From Rhodanobacter lindaniclasticus (GTDB lineage Bacteria; Pseudomonadota; Gammaproteobacteria; Xanthomonadales; Rhodanobacteraceae): a stretch of DNA of 32,792 nt. Every line of letters starts with the position of its first letter. Positions within the stretch are counted from its first letter, which is position 1. A program made the translations under genes and the position numbers. The notes beneath the pieces were generated by a model that was not told the DNA's origin, did not search any database, and saw nothing but the letters and a program-made list of their open reading frames with translations. Location of the stretch: assembly GCF_004799035.1 (NCBI RefSeq), contig NZ_MWIO01000066.1, forward strand, positions 1 through 32,792. Reading direction: 5' to 3'. Positions 7,836 to 14,824 of the stretch are shown piece after piece.

Positions 7836-8855
7836 TCAGTGCATCTGCACGCTGGCGGCGGCGGCCGGGTGCAGCTCGAGCACGGCAAAGCCGGCGGCGC
7901 TGGCGGCCTGCCGGAAGGCCTGCAGGCGCGCGGCGTCGGTGGCCAGCGCGATGCCGACATCGCCGCCGCCGGCGCCGCAGGTCTTGTAGACAACGCCCAG
8001 GCGTGCCGCCAGCGCGGCCAGCGCGCGATGCTCGGGGCAGAAGATGTCCAGGCCGCTGGCCGCGGCCAGCCGCTCCAGCGCCAACGCGTAGGCGGCAACC
8101 GCCTCGAGCAGCGCGGTCGCACTGGCCGCGCCGGCGGCGGCCGTGGCGCAGTCGCCGAGCTCGCGCATCGCCGTTGCGTGGCGCTTCGGCGCCTGAGCGC
8201 GCCATGCCGCCAGCTGCTGCAGGAAGAAGCTGGTCGAGGCCGGGCGGCCGGACCACACGCAGCACCACACCAATCCCTGCGGCCATGTCGCTGGCGCGAT
8301 CCGCGGCTGCCCGTCGTGCAGCCGATAGCGCAGCAGGCCGCCGCTCAGGCTGGCGGCGACGTCCAGCCCGCTGCCACGACCGTCCTGCGACCGGCGGTGC
8401 GCCGCCAGCAGCGTGGCGAGGGATGGCGCGCCGCGCCGGCCCAGCGCGCGGATGGCGCTGGCCAGCGCCACCGTCAGCGCCGCGCTGGACCCCAGGCCGA
8501 GCTTGCGTCGGCCGTCACCATCGGCGCGGAACGCGCGGGTGTCGAGGCTGGCGCGAAACGGCGGCGGTCGATCCTCCGCGCCGAGCGTTTCGAGGATGGC
8601 GCCGACCAGCCGCAGCGAAGCGCCCGCCGCCGCATCCAGCGCTGGCCAGGCGATCCGTCCGTCCGCATCCAGCCGGCCGTGCGCGGCATCGATGCCGAGC
8701 CCGGGTGCCGTGATCTCGTAGTCGCTGCCATCGCTGTCTTCCAGCGTCGCGCGTGCCCGCCGGTCGATCGCCAGGACCAGCGCGGGGGCGCCCTCCAGCA
8801 CCGCGTACTCGCCGGTGATCACCAGCTTGCCCGGCGCCGTAGCCAGCACGCGCAT
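7836..8855 (-). CDS. Phosphomevalonate kinase
   Basis: 339 residues, GHMP-superfamily kinase that makes 5-diphosphomevalonate from 5-phosphomevalonate. Motif 1 is APGKLVITGEYAVLEG (8-22), the glycine-rich ATP loop is KLGLGSSAALTVALAS (118-133), and motif 3 is YKTCGAGGGDVGIAL (290-304). TAPGKLVITGEYAVL is more typical of phosphomevalonate than mevalonate kinases, and the mevalonate kinase role is already filled by the adjacent fusion protein. The ATG at 8853-8855 overlaps the mvaD stop as TGATG, indicating translational coupling. Assignment to phosphomevalonate kinase rests on motif flavour and operon logic; biochemical specificity is inferred. Confidence 0.87.
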   Translation of the reverse strand: MRVLATAPGKLVITGEYAVLEGAPALVLAIDRRARATLEDSDGSDYEITAPGLGIDAAHGRLDADGRIAWPALDAAAGASLRLVGAILETLGAEDRPPPFRASLDTRAFRADGDGRRKLGLGSSAALTVALASAIRALGRRGAPSLATLLAAHRRSQDGRGSGLDVAASLSGGLLRYRLHDGQPRIAPATWPQGLVWCCVWSGRPASTSFFLQQLAAWRAQAPKRHATAMRELGDCATAAAGAASATALLEAVAAYALALERLAAASGLDIFCPEHRALAALAARLGVVYKTCGAGGGDVGIALATDAARLQAFRQAASAAGFAVLELHPAAAASVQMH

Positions 8856-9847
8856 CAGGGCGCCTCGCTGTCGTCGAGCAGCCGCGCGCCTTCGCCCAGG
8901 CGGCTGCTCAGCACCTGTTCGACGCCGGACAGCTCGGCCAGCGCGGCGGCGACCCGGGGCGCCGCGTCCGGCGTGCAGACGGCCTTCACCTGGGCGCCGG
9001 CGTCGACGGTGAAGAAGACCTGCTCGCCGGCGTCCTCGCGCAAGGCGCGAATGCGCTGCATGCAGTCGACGGTGGCGCCGTTCCAGTACAGCAGCGGCGG
9101 CCGGCTGGACTGCATCACCGCATGCATCTTCAGGCAGTTGTGTTCGCTCAGCTCGGCCAGCGCGGCGAAGTCGCGCGCCTGCACCGCGCGCTGCGCGGCC
9201 GCCAGATCCGCCGCCGCGCTGTCCAGCCACGCCGGGTAGAACGGCGAGGTGCGGCGGCTGCGCTCCATGCCGGCGCCCGAGCCGACGTGCTTGCGGCGAT
9301 CCGAGGTCACCGCGACGACCACCGCCAGCGGCCATGCGGCGGCGTCGAGCAGGGGTTGCGCGACCGCGTCCGCGCCATCGTCGCGCTGGCCGGCGGCCAT
9401 GCCGACGAAGCCGCCGAAGAGCGAGCGCGCCGCCGAACCCGAACCTTGCCGGGCCAGCATGGACAGGGTCCGGCGGTCCAGCCCGAGGCCGAGCGCGGCA
9501 TCGGCCGCCACCACCAGCGCCGCGAAGCCGGATGCCGAGGAAGCCAGTCCCGCCGCGGTGGGGAAATTGTTGCGCGTGTCGATCCGCGCGCGCAGCGCGG
9601 TGCCGGCGCGCCGCCGCAGCAGGTCCAGGCAGGCGCTGGCCCGGGCAAGCGTGGCCGGGTCCTCCGCCCCGTTCAGGCGCAGCTCGTCATGTCGCAGCAA
9701 CGCATCGAACTCGACCCGGGTGCGCGTCCACAGCGCGTCCAGGGTGATCGACAGGGAGCCGGTGACCGGCAGGTTCAACCTCGTGTCGCGTTTGCCCCAG
9801 TATTTGACCAGGGCAATGTTCGGTTGTGCTTGCGCGGTGGCATCCAT
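8855..9847 (-). CDS. mvaD: Diphosphomevalonate decarboxylase
   Basis: 330 residues. Catalyses the ATP-dependent decarboxylation of diphosphomevalonate to isopentenyl diphosphate. Hallmarks are QPNIALVKYWGKRD (8-21), the phosphate loop NNFPTAAGLASSASGFAAL (93-111), SGSAARSLFGGF with Arg141, KMHAVMQSS (240-248) and FFTVDAGAQVK with the catalytic Asp282. Retention of the Asp and Arg argues for a genuine decarboxylase rather than a 3-kinase-type paralogue. The frame opens to 10006, but the ATG at 9845-9847 gives the normal family start; the extension is Arg/Ala-rich and overlaps a hairpin. First gene of the mevalonate operon; the 235 bases to the upstream GNAT gene contain two inverted repeats and probably the promoter. 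Confidence 0.94.
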   Translation of the reverse strand: MDATAQAQPNIALVKYWGKRDTRLNLPVTGSLSITLDALWTRTRVEFDALLRHDELRLNGAEDPATLARASACLDLLRRRAGTALRARIDTRNNFPTAAGLASSASGFAALVVAADAALGLGLDRRTLSMLARQGSGSAARSLFGGFVGMAAGQRDDGADAVAQPLLDAAAWPLAVVVAVTSDRRKHVGSGAGMERSRRTSPFYPAWLDSAAADLAAAQRAVQARDFAALAELSEHNCLKMHAVMQSSRPPLLYWNGATVDCMQRIRALREDAGEQVFFTVDAGAQVKAVCTPDAAPRVAAALAELSGVEQVLSSRLGEGARLLDDSEAP

Positions 9848-9880
9848 CGGGGTTCCGTTGCGGGAGCGGCCGCGCCGCCG

Positions 9881-9908
9881 GCGCCGGACGAGTGCATGCG
9901 TCCGGCGC
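9881..9908 (-). promoter_or_regulatory. 10-bp perfect hairpin in the mvaD leader
   Basis: GCGCCGGACG (9881-9890) and CGTCCGGCGC (9899-9908) pair perfectly around the loop AGTGCATG, 33 bases upstream of the mvaD start. No T-run follows. It may be an mRNA leader structure or a protein site; function unknown. Confidence 0.45.
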
Positions 9909-10020
9909 GGTCGGCAGCTGCCGCTTGCCGGCGGCGCATGGCGCGCGGGAAACCGCGGCGCGGTCGCCGTGGCCCCGGCCAGCCACGCCGCCAGCATCCC
10001 CGCCATTGTGCCGGCGCCGC

Positions 10021-10058
10021 GCCTTGCGCGACCTGATGTACATCAGGCTGCGCAAGGC
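10021..10058. promoter_or_regulatory. 38-bp near-perfect palindrome upstream of the mevalonate operon
   Basis: The core CCTGATGTACATCAGG (10032-10047) is a perfect 16-bp palindrome. It is extended on both sides by GCCTTGCGC (10021-10029) and GCGCAAGGC (10050-10058), which also pair; only the two bases between core and arm (GA / CT) fail to match. It lies 24 bases beyond the GNAT stop and 173 bases before mvaD. Neither side carries a T-run, so a simple intrinsic terminator is not supported; an operator for a dimeric repressor, or a transcript-end hairpin, are both possible. Confidence 0.6.
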
Positions 10059-10082
10059 CGATCTGGCGCACCGTCGCGCGGG

Positions 10083-10610
10083 TCAGTCGAGCGTCTGCTC
10101 GTAGCGCCAGGCATCGGCGCCGTCTTCGTAGTAGCGCGCGTAGCGGCCGATGCGGCGGAAGCCGTGGCGTTCGTACAGCCGGATCGCGGCGGCGTTGTCA
10201 GTGCGCACTTCCAGCTTCAGTGCGCGCGAGCCGCGGCGTCGCGCGGCGTCGGCCACCGCGGCCAGCAGCGCGGCAGCGACGCCCTGGCCGCGTGCCTCCG
10301 GCGCGGTGGCCAGCGAGTACAGGCGGGCTACCGCACTGCGTTTGCGGAAGAACAGCACGGCGCTGCCGAGGAACAGGTGATGGTTGGCGCTGGCTACCAG
10401 CACCAGTGCGGAGTCGCTGTCCAGGTGGCGGCGGTATTGCGCGCGGCTCAGCCGGTCGCTGCTGAAGCTGCGCTGTTCCAGGTCGATCAGGTCGTCCAGG
10501 TCGGACGCGGCGGCGCGGCGCACGCGCGGGCCGCTGGCCGTCGACGGCAGGTCGGCTGGTCCGGCGGCGATGCGGCGGCCGTGGGTGAGTGGGGGCAGGG
10601 TGGTCGGCAC
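10083..10610 (-). CDS. GNAT family N-acetyltransferase
   Basis: 175 residues. The GNAT fold begins near VRRAAASDLDDLIDLEQRSF (30-49). The acetyl-CoA-binding motif A is LYSLATAPEARGQGVAAALL (98-116), and motif B is NAAAIRLYERHGFRRIGRY (139-157). The best start found is a GTG at 10608-10610 with only a weak ribosome-binding site; a GTG at Val30 would also give a complete domain. It resembles RimI-like enzymes, but the substrate cannot be read from sequence. It is divergent from the RimK-like ligase gene across 191 bases, and acetyltransferases recur beside that ligase family, so the two may act together. Confidence 0.83.
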   Translation of the reverse strand: MPTTLPPLTHGRRIAAGPADLPSTASGPRVRRAAASDLDDLIDLEQRSFSSDRLSRAQYRRHLDSDSALVLVASANHHLFLGSAVLFFRKRSAVARLYSLATAPEARGQGVAAALLAAVADAARRRGSRALKLEVRTDNAAAIRLYERHGFRRIGRYARYYEDGADAWRYEQTLD

Positions 10611-10801
10611 GCGCGGACTCTAGCAGGCAGCCGCTCCGATGCGGGTGAATCGCTCTTGACGTGCCGCGCCGGTGCCGTTCACTCGCGCTTCAGCGCATGG
10701 CCTTGTGCCGCGCCGGCGCTGTGCCAAACTGCGCGTTTTGCACGCCCTGCCCCGCGCTGCGCCGGGGCGGCCCACCATCGCCGTATCGTCCGAGTGGTGC
10801 C

Positions 10802-12286
10802 ATGGCCCGTCTGGTCATCGTTGTCGAAAAAGCTTCCGACTGGAGTTCGTACTACCCGTCCGTCGACGTGATGAGTGCGATGGACTACCTGCGCAAGCCG
10901 GTTGGCAGCGACGACGAACGCACCCACGTGATCAACCTGTGCCGCAGCTACAAGTACCTGGGCACCGGCTATTACGTGTCGCTGCTGGCGGAGGCTCGTG
11001 GACACAAGGTGATGCCCTCGGTGCGCACGGTGAACGACCTGCGCCGACGCTCGCTGTACGGCCTGGACATCGACGACCTCAACCAGAAGCTCACCCACTT
11101 CCTGCCCGCCGGCGGGCGCGACACCACCGACTTCGGCATCCTGGTCTACTTCGGCGAGACCGCCTACCCGGCGCTGCAGGATCTGGCCCGGCAGGTGTTC
11201 GAGATGTTCCCCTGCCCGCTGCTGCGCATCGAGTTCGAGCGCGATCGCGTGTGGCAGGTCAGCTCGATCAAGCCGGTCGGCCTGCACTCGCTGGACGATG
11301 CGCAGGAGGACGCCTTTGCCGAGGAACTGGATCGCTTCTCGCGCAAGCTGTGGCGCAAGCCGCGTGCGCGCAAGCAGTTCCGCTACGACCTGGCCATGCT
11401 GGTCGACCCGGCCGAGCAGATGCCGCCGTCGAACAAGCGCGCGCTGAAGGCATTCATCGGCGCCGGCAAGGAGCTGGGTATCGAGGTCGACCAGATCGGC
11501 AAGAACGACTACCAGCGACTGGCCGAGTACGACGGCCTGTTCATCCGCGAAACCACCGCGAGCGACAACCACACCTACCGCTTCGCCCACCGCGCCGAGA
11601 AGGAAGGCATGGTGGTGGTCGACGACCCCAGCTCGATCCTGCGTTGCACCAACAAGATCTACCTCAACGACCTGATGGTCTCGCGCAAGCTGGCGGTGCC
11701 GCGCACGGAGATCCTCTATCGCGACGACAGCAAGGGCATGAAGGAGGTCGTCGAGCGGCTCGGCTTCCCGCTGGTGCTGAAGATCCCGGATGGCTCGTTC
11801 TCGCGCGGCGTGGTCAAGGTCGAGGACGAGCAGGCGCTGGCGCAGGCGGCCAGCGGGTTGTTCCAGCACAGCGCGCTGCTGCTGGCGCAGGAATACGTCT
11901 ATACCGAATTCGACTGGCGCATCGGCGTGTTCAACCGCGAGGCGATCTACGCCTGCAAGTACTACATGTCGCGCGGCCATTGGCAGATCTACAACCACGG
12001 CGCCACCGGCACGGCGAAGTCCGGCGGCTTCGAGACGATCGCGTTGAAGGACGCCCCGGCGGCGGTGGTCAAGCTGGCGCTGAAGGCGACCCAGCCGGTG
12101 GGCGACGGCCTCTACGGCGTGGACCTCAAGCAGGTCGGCAACAAGCCGGTGGTGATCGAGGTGAACGACAACCCCTCGATCGACGCCGGCGTGGAGGATG
12201 CCTATCTCGGCGACGAGCTCTACCTGCGCGTGATGCGCGAATTCCTGCGCCGGATGGAACGCAAGCGCCAGGGCGGCGCCGTCTGA
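10802..12286 (+). CDS. RimK-like ATP-grasp ligase with N-terminal RLAN-type domain
   Basis: 494 residues. The N-terminal part (1 to about 200; MARLVIVVEKASDWSSYYPS, INLCRSYKYLGTGYYVSLLA) is the RimK-like ATP-grasp N-terminal domain. The C-terminal half is an ATP-grasp ligase: NKIYLNDLMVSRKLAVPRT, FPLVLKIPDGSFSRGVVKV, LLAQEYVYTEFDWRIGVF, and the metal-binding end VVIEVNDNPSIDAGVED. Family members are predicted amino-acid or peptide ligases of unknown product. The ATG at 10802 starts the conserved MARLVIVVE; the upstream in-frame extension is Cys/Arg-rich shadow sequence. Divergent from the GNAT gene and four bases from the convergent small membrane protein gene. Confidence 0.9.
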   Translation: MARLVIVVEKASDWSSYYPSVDVMSAMDYLRKPVGSDDERTHVINLCRSYKYLGTGYYVSLLAEARGHKVMPSVRTVNDLRRRSLYGLDIDDLNQKLTHFLPAGGRDTTDFGILVYFGETAYPALQDLARQVFEMFPCPLLRIEFERDRVWQVSSIKPVGLHSLDDAQEDAFAEELDRFSRKLWRKPRARKQFRYDLAMLVDPAEQMPPSNKRALKAFIGAGKELGIEVDQIGKNDYQRLAEYDGLFIRETTASDNHTYRFAHRAEKEGMVVVDDPSSILRCTNKIYLNDLMVSRKLAVPRTEILYRDDSKGMKEVVERLGFPLVLKIPDGSFSRGVVKVEDEQALAQAASGLFQHSALLLAQEYVYTEFDWRIGVFNREAIYACKYYMSRGHWQIYNHGATGTAKSGGFETIALKDAPAAVVKLALKATQPVGDGLYGVDLKQVGNKPVVIEVNDNPSIDAGVEDAYLGDELYLRVMREFLRRMERKRQGGAV

Positions 12287-12290
12287 GGCA

Positions 12291-12551
12291 TCAGCGCCAG
12301 GCCGCGCCATGAACGGTGTGGATCACGCGCAAACGCCGCCGCGCCAGCCAGCGCCGTGGCAGGCCCGGTTCCAGCGCCAGCAGCACAAGCAACGGTGCGA
12401 CCAGCAGCCAGAACGCGGGCGTCCAGCCCAGCAGCGCGGTATGCGCCGGCACCAGGGTGCTCAGCAACAGGACGCCACCGCCGAGCAGCCAGGTACTGGC
12501 GGCGGCGAACAGGCGTGGATGATGCGGTGAAGGCAGGCTCGATGAGCGCAT
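12291..12551 (-). CDS. Small membrane protein of unknown function
   Basis: 86 residues from the ATG at 12549-12551, preceded by GGGAG seven bases upstream. Two hydrophobic segments (about 14-32, LFAAASTWLLGGGVLLLST; and about 43-58, AFWLLVAPLLVLLALE) are separated by a short loop, followed by a basic tail RRWLARRRLRVIH. The positive tail should be cytoplasmic. No family is recognised. It lies between the ligase gene, with which it converges at a 4-base gap, and aroE, from which it diverges. Confidence 0.62.
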   Translation of the reverse strand: MRSSSLPSPHHPRLFAAASTWLLGGGVLLLSTLVPAHTALLGWTPAFWLLVAPLLVLLALEPGLPRRWLARRRLRVIHTVHGAAWR

Positions 12552-12679
12552 GGGACATCTCCCGGTGAAAGTGTCGCCAGCTTGCCGGCCGCTCATCTCA
12601 CCGCCTGCGACCTCATGACGTCCCTGTGGATTGACGGGCGGCTTGTAGACTGGCGCCGAGCCATCTTCAGGGAACTCCC

Positions 12680-13510
12680 ATGCCGCCCGCCCAGTTCGCC
12701 GTGTTCGGCCATCCGATCAGCCACAGCCTGTCGCCGGCGATCCACCAGGCGTTCGCGCAGCAGTGCGGCATCGAGCTGGAGTACCGCGCGATCGACGTGC
12801 CGCCGGCCGGCTTCGCCGATGCAGTGCGGCGCTTCTTTGCCGACGGCGGTCGCGGCGCCAACGTCACCCTGCCGCACAAGGCGGCCGCGTTCGCGCTGGC
12901 CGATAAGCACAGCGTGGCCGCCACGCGGGCTGGCACGGCGAACGTGTTGACGCGGCTGGACGATGGCCGGCTGGCGGCGCACAACACCGACGGCGACGGC
13001 ATGGTGCGCGATCTGGCCGAGCGTCACGAGGTCGACCTGCGTGGCCGTGACACCTTGCTGCTGGGTGCCGGCGGCGCGGCGCGTGGCGTGGCCTGGCCGC
13101 TGCTCGATGCCGGCGTGCAGTCGCTGACCATCGTCAACCGCTCGCCCGCGGCGGCCGATGCGTTGGCCGACGCGATCGGCGAGCCGGCGCGGGTGCGCAC
13201 GCGCTACTGGGACGACCTGGCCACCATCGGCAGCTTCGACCTGATCGTCAACGCCACCTCGGCCGGCGTGCTTGGCGTCGCGCTGCAACTGCCGTTTGCC
13301 CTGCTCGGCAGTCGTGCAGTGTGCTACGACCTGTCCTATGGCAAGGCAGCCGCCGGCTTCCTGGATTGGGCCAGGGTGGCCGGCGCACGTTACGCCTGCA
13401 ATGGCCTCGGCATGCTGGTGGAAACCGCGGCCGACGCCTTCGTGCTGTGGCACGGCCAGCGTCCGGACACCGAGCCGGTGTACCAGACCTTGCGCCGGCA
13501 GACGGCCTGA
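12680..13510 (+). CDS. aroE: Shikimate dehydrogenase (NADP)
   Basis: 276 residues. Reduces 3-dehydroshikimate to shikimate in aromatic amino-acid synthesis. The substrate site is visible as SHSLSP (14-19), NVTLPHK with catalytic Lys67, and HNTDGDG with catalytic Asp104. The dinucleotide loop is LLGAGGAARG (127-136), followed by VNRSPAAADALA, the NADP-ribose phosphate contact region. The ATG at 12680 follows an AGGGAA purine stretch. Located near the gamma-carbonic anhydrase gene, a pairing also seen in enterobacteria (aroE and yrdA). Confidence 0.96.
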   Translation: MPPAQFAVFGHPISHSLSPAIHQAFAQQCGIELEYRAIDVPPAGFADAVRRFFADGGRGANVTLPHKAAAFALADKHSVAATRAGTANVLTRLDDGRLAAHNTDGDGMVRDLAERHEVDLRGRDTLLLGAGGAARGVAWPLLDAGVQSLTIVNRSPAAADALADAIGEPARVRTRYWDDLATIGSFDLIVNATSAGVLGVALQLPFALLGSRAVCYDLSYGKAAAGFLDWARVAGARYACNGLGMLVETAADAFVLWHGQRPDTEPVYQTLRRQTA

Positions 13511-13647
13511 GCGCGCGACTGGACGCCGCCTCGGCTGCCGTTGCGCCTCACGACTGAAACAAAGCGCTGGCAGGATAACGCGACCCGCCGGGAGCACGCC
13601 GATGACGACGACTCCAGCGCGCGGCCACCGTTTGCGCAGCAGGTGTC

Positions 13648-14190
13648 ATGTCCCGCCTTCTTTTCGCCGTATCGCATCGATACGTGCTTGCCGTCGTTAC
13701 GCTGCTGATGCTGGCCGGGGTCGCCGCGATCTTCCGGCAGAACGCGGCGGCAGCGCCTTCGCGCGCCGGGTCGACCGCTGCCGAAGTGACCGTGGCGCCG
13801 CTCGACGATGGTCAGAGCGGTCGCGCCATCCTGCTCGGGCTGGCGCGCGACGCCGTGCACGATGGCCGCTTGGTCGCACCGGCCGGCAGCAACGCGTTCG
13901 AGTTCTACCTCAGCGTGCTGCAGCTGGACCCGCAAAACCGCACCGCACACGAGGTGCTGCGGGAATTCTTCGGACGCGCCGCGGAGGAGATCGAGCGCAC
14001 CATCAACCGCAACGAACTGGACGAGGCGCGCCGCGAGATCGACTTGCTGCGCGAATTCGACAGCAACAACTTCACCCTGTCCCTGCTCGGCGGCAAGCTG
14101 GCCGCCGCGCGCAACATCCTGACCCGGCAGCACGAGGCCGAAGCCGAGCGCATTCGCCAGGCGAATGCCCTGCACGGCGCGGCGATGTGA
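13648..14190 (+). CDS. Membrane-anchored TPR-like protein of unknown function
   Basis: 180 residues. One N-terminal membrane segment (about 12-29, YVLAVVTLLMLAGVAAIF) with a short N-in tail, then a periplasmic domain. DGRLVAPAGSNAFEFYLSVL at about 72-91 followed by QLDPQNRTAHEVLREFF resembles a tetratricopeptide-type helix pair. The next helices (RTINRNELDEARREIDLLRE) continue it. A similar module is found in Xanthomonadales ahead of TonB-type C-terminal domains, which this protein lacks. It starts 137 bases after aroE and is convergent with the carbonic anhydrase gene, with a 7-base gap. No enzymatic motif seen. Confidence 0.75.
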   Translation: MSRLLFAVSHRYVLAVVTLLMLAGVAAIFRQNAAAAPSRAGSTAAEVTVAPLDDGQSGRAILLGLARDAVHDGRLVAPAGSNAFEFYLSVLQLDPQNRTAHEVLREFFGRAAEEIERTINRNELDEARREIDLLREFDSNNFTLSLLGGKLAAARNILTRQHEAEAERIRQANALHGAAM

Positions 14191-14197
14191 GGCCGGC

Positions 14198-14731
14198 TCA
14201 GGCCTCCGCCAGGTAGACGTCCTTCAGCCGCACGTAGTGCTCGGCCGAATAGTGCAGCTGCTCGATCTCGCGCTCGCCCAGCACGCGCACGCATTTCGCC
14301 GGATTGCCCAGCCACAGCTCGCCCTCGCCCACCACCTTGCCTGGCGGGATCAGCGCACCGGCGCCGACTAAGCCGTGCCGCATCACCACCGCGCCGTCGA
14401 GCACGCTGGCATTTATGCCGATCAGGCAGTAGTCGCCGATCGTGCAGGCGTGCACCACCGCGGCGTGGCCGATGGTGACGCCCTCGCCGATCAGGCACGG
14501 GTAGCCCGGGCCGTACGGGCCGGCGTGGGCCACGTGCACGATGGCGCCGTCCTGGATGCTGGTTTTGGCGCCGACGCGGACGGCGTTGACGTCGCCGCGC
14601 AGCACCGTGCCGGGCCAGATCGAGACGTCGTCGCCGAGCACCACGTCGCCGATCACCGTGGCGGCCGGGTCGACGTAGACGCGTTGGCCGAGCGTGGGCG
14701 CGATGCCCTTGAAGCGGCGCAGGGAGTTCAT
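14198..14731 (-). CDS. Gamma-class carbonic anhydrase family protein (YrdA-like)
   Basis: 177 residues, left-handed parallel beta-helix of hexapeptide repeats, visible as the succession VIGDVVLGDDVSIWPGTVLRG and later TIGDYCLIGINASVLDGAVV. Candidate zinc ligands are His66 in IVHVAH and His89 and His94 in GHAAVVHACTIG, matching the three-histidine pattern of the family. Many YrdA-like members lack measurable carbonic anhydrase activity, so the physiological role is open. Start ATG at 14729-14731 with the family-typical short N-terminus. Divergent from prlC across 93 bases. Confidence 0.93.
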   Translation of the reverse strand: MNSLRRFKGIAPTLGQRVYVDPAATVIGDVVLGDDVSIWPGTVLRGDVNAVRVGAKTSIQDGAIVHVAHAGPYGPGYPCLIGEGVTIGHAAVVHACTIGDYCLIGINASVLDGAVVMRHGLVGAGALIPPGKVVGEGELWLGNPAKCVRVLGEREIEQLHYSAEHYVRLKDVYLAEA

Positions 14732-14824
14732 CCGGTCATTCTAGCGACGTGCCGCGCATCGTCACGCGGCCGCGCTTGATTTCGCCCGGCGCGATCGCCA
14801 CGCTGGCGGTCCAAAGGAGACCGC

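Noticed and set aside
5465..8122. Starting the reductase/kinase fusion at the far upstream in-frame codon
   Set aside because: The first 105 codons are Arg/Pro-rich shadow of the phosphomevalonate kinase gene; GTG at 7807 has a ribosome-binding site and fits the family.
10021..10058. A simple intrinsic terminator for the GNAT gene
   Set aside because: No T-run on either side; kept as a regulatory candidate instead.
10679..12310. A 543-codon open frame on the minus strand opposite the ATP-grasp ligase
   Set aside because: Antisense shadow with repeated His/Val/Asp-rich composition; the plus-strand ligase is intact.
14732..14824. A sigma-32 promoter before prlC
   Set aside because: A TTGATT is present but no acceptable CCCCATnT partner follows at the correct distance.
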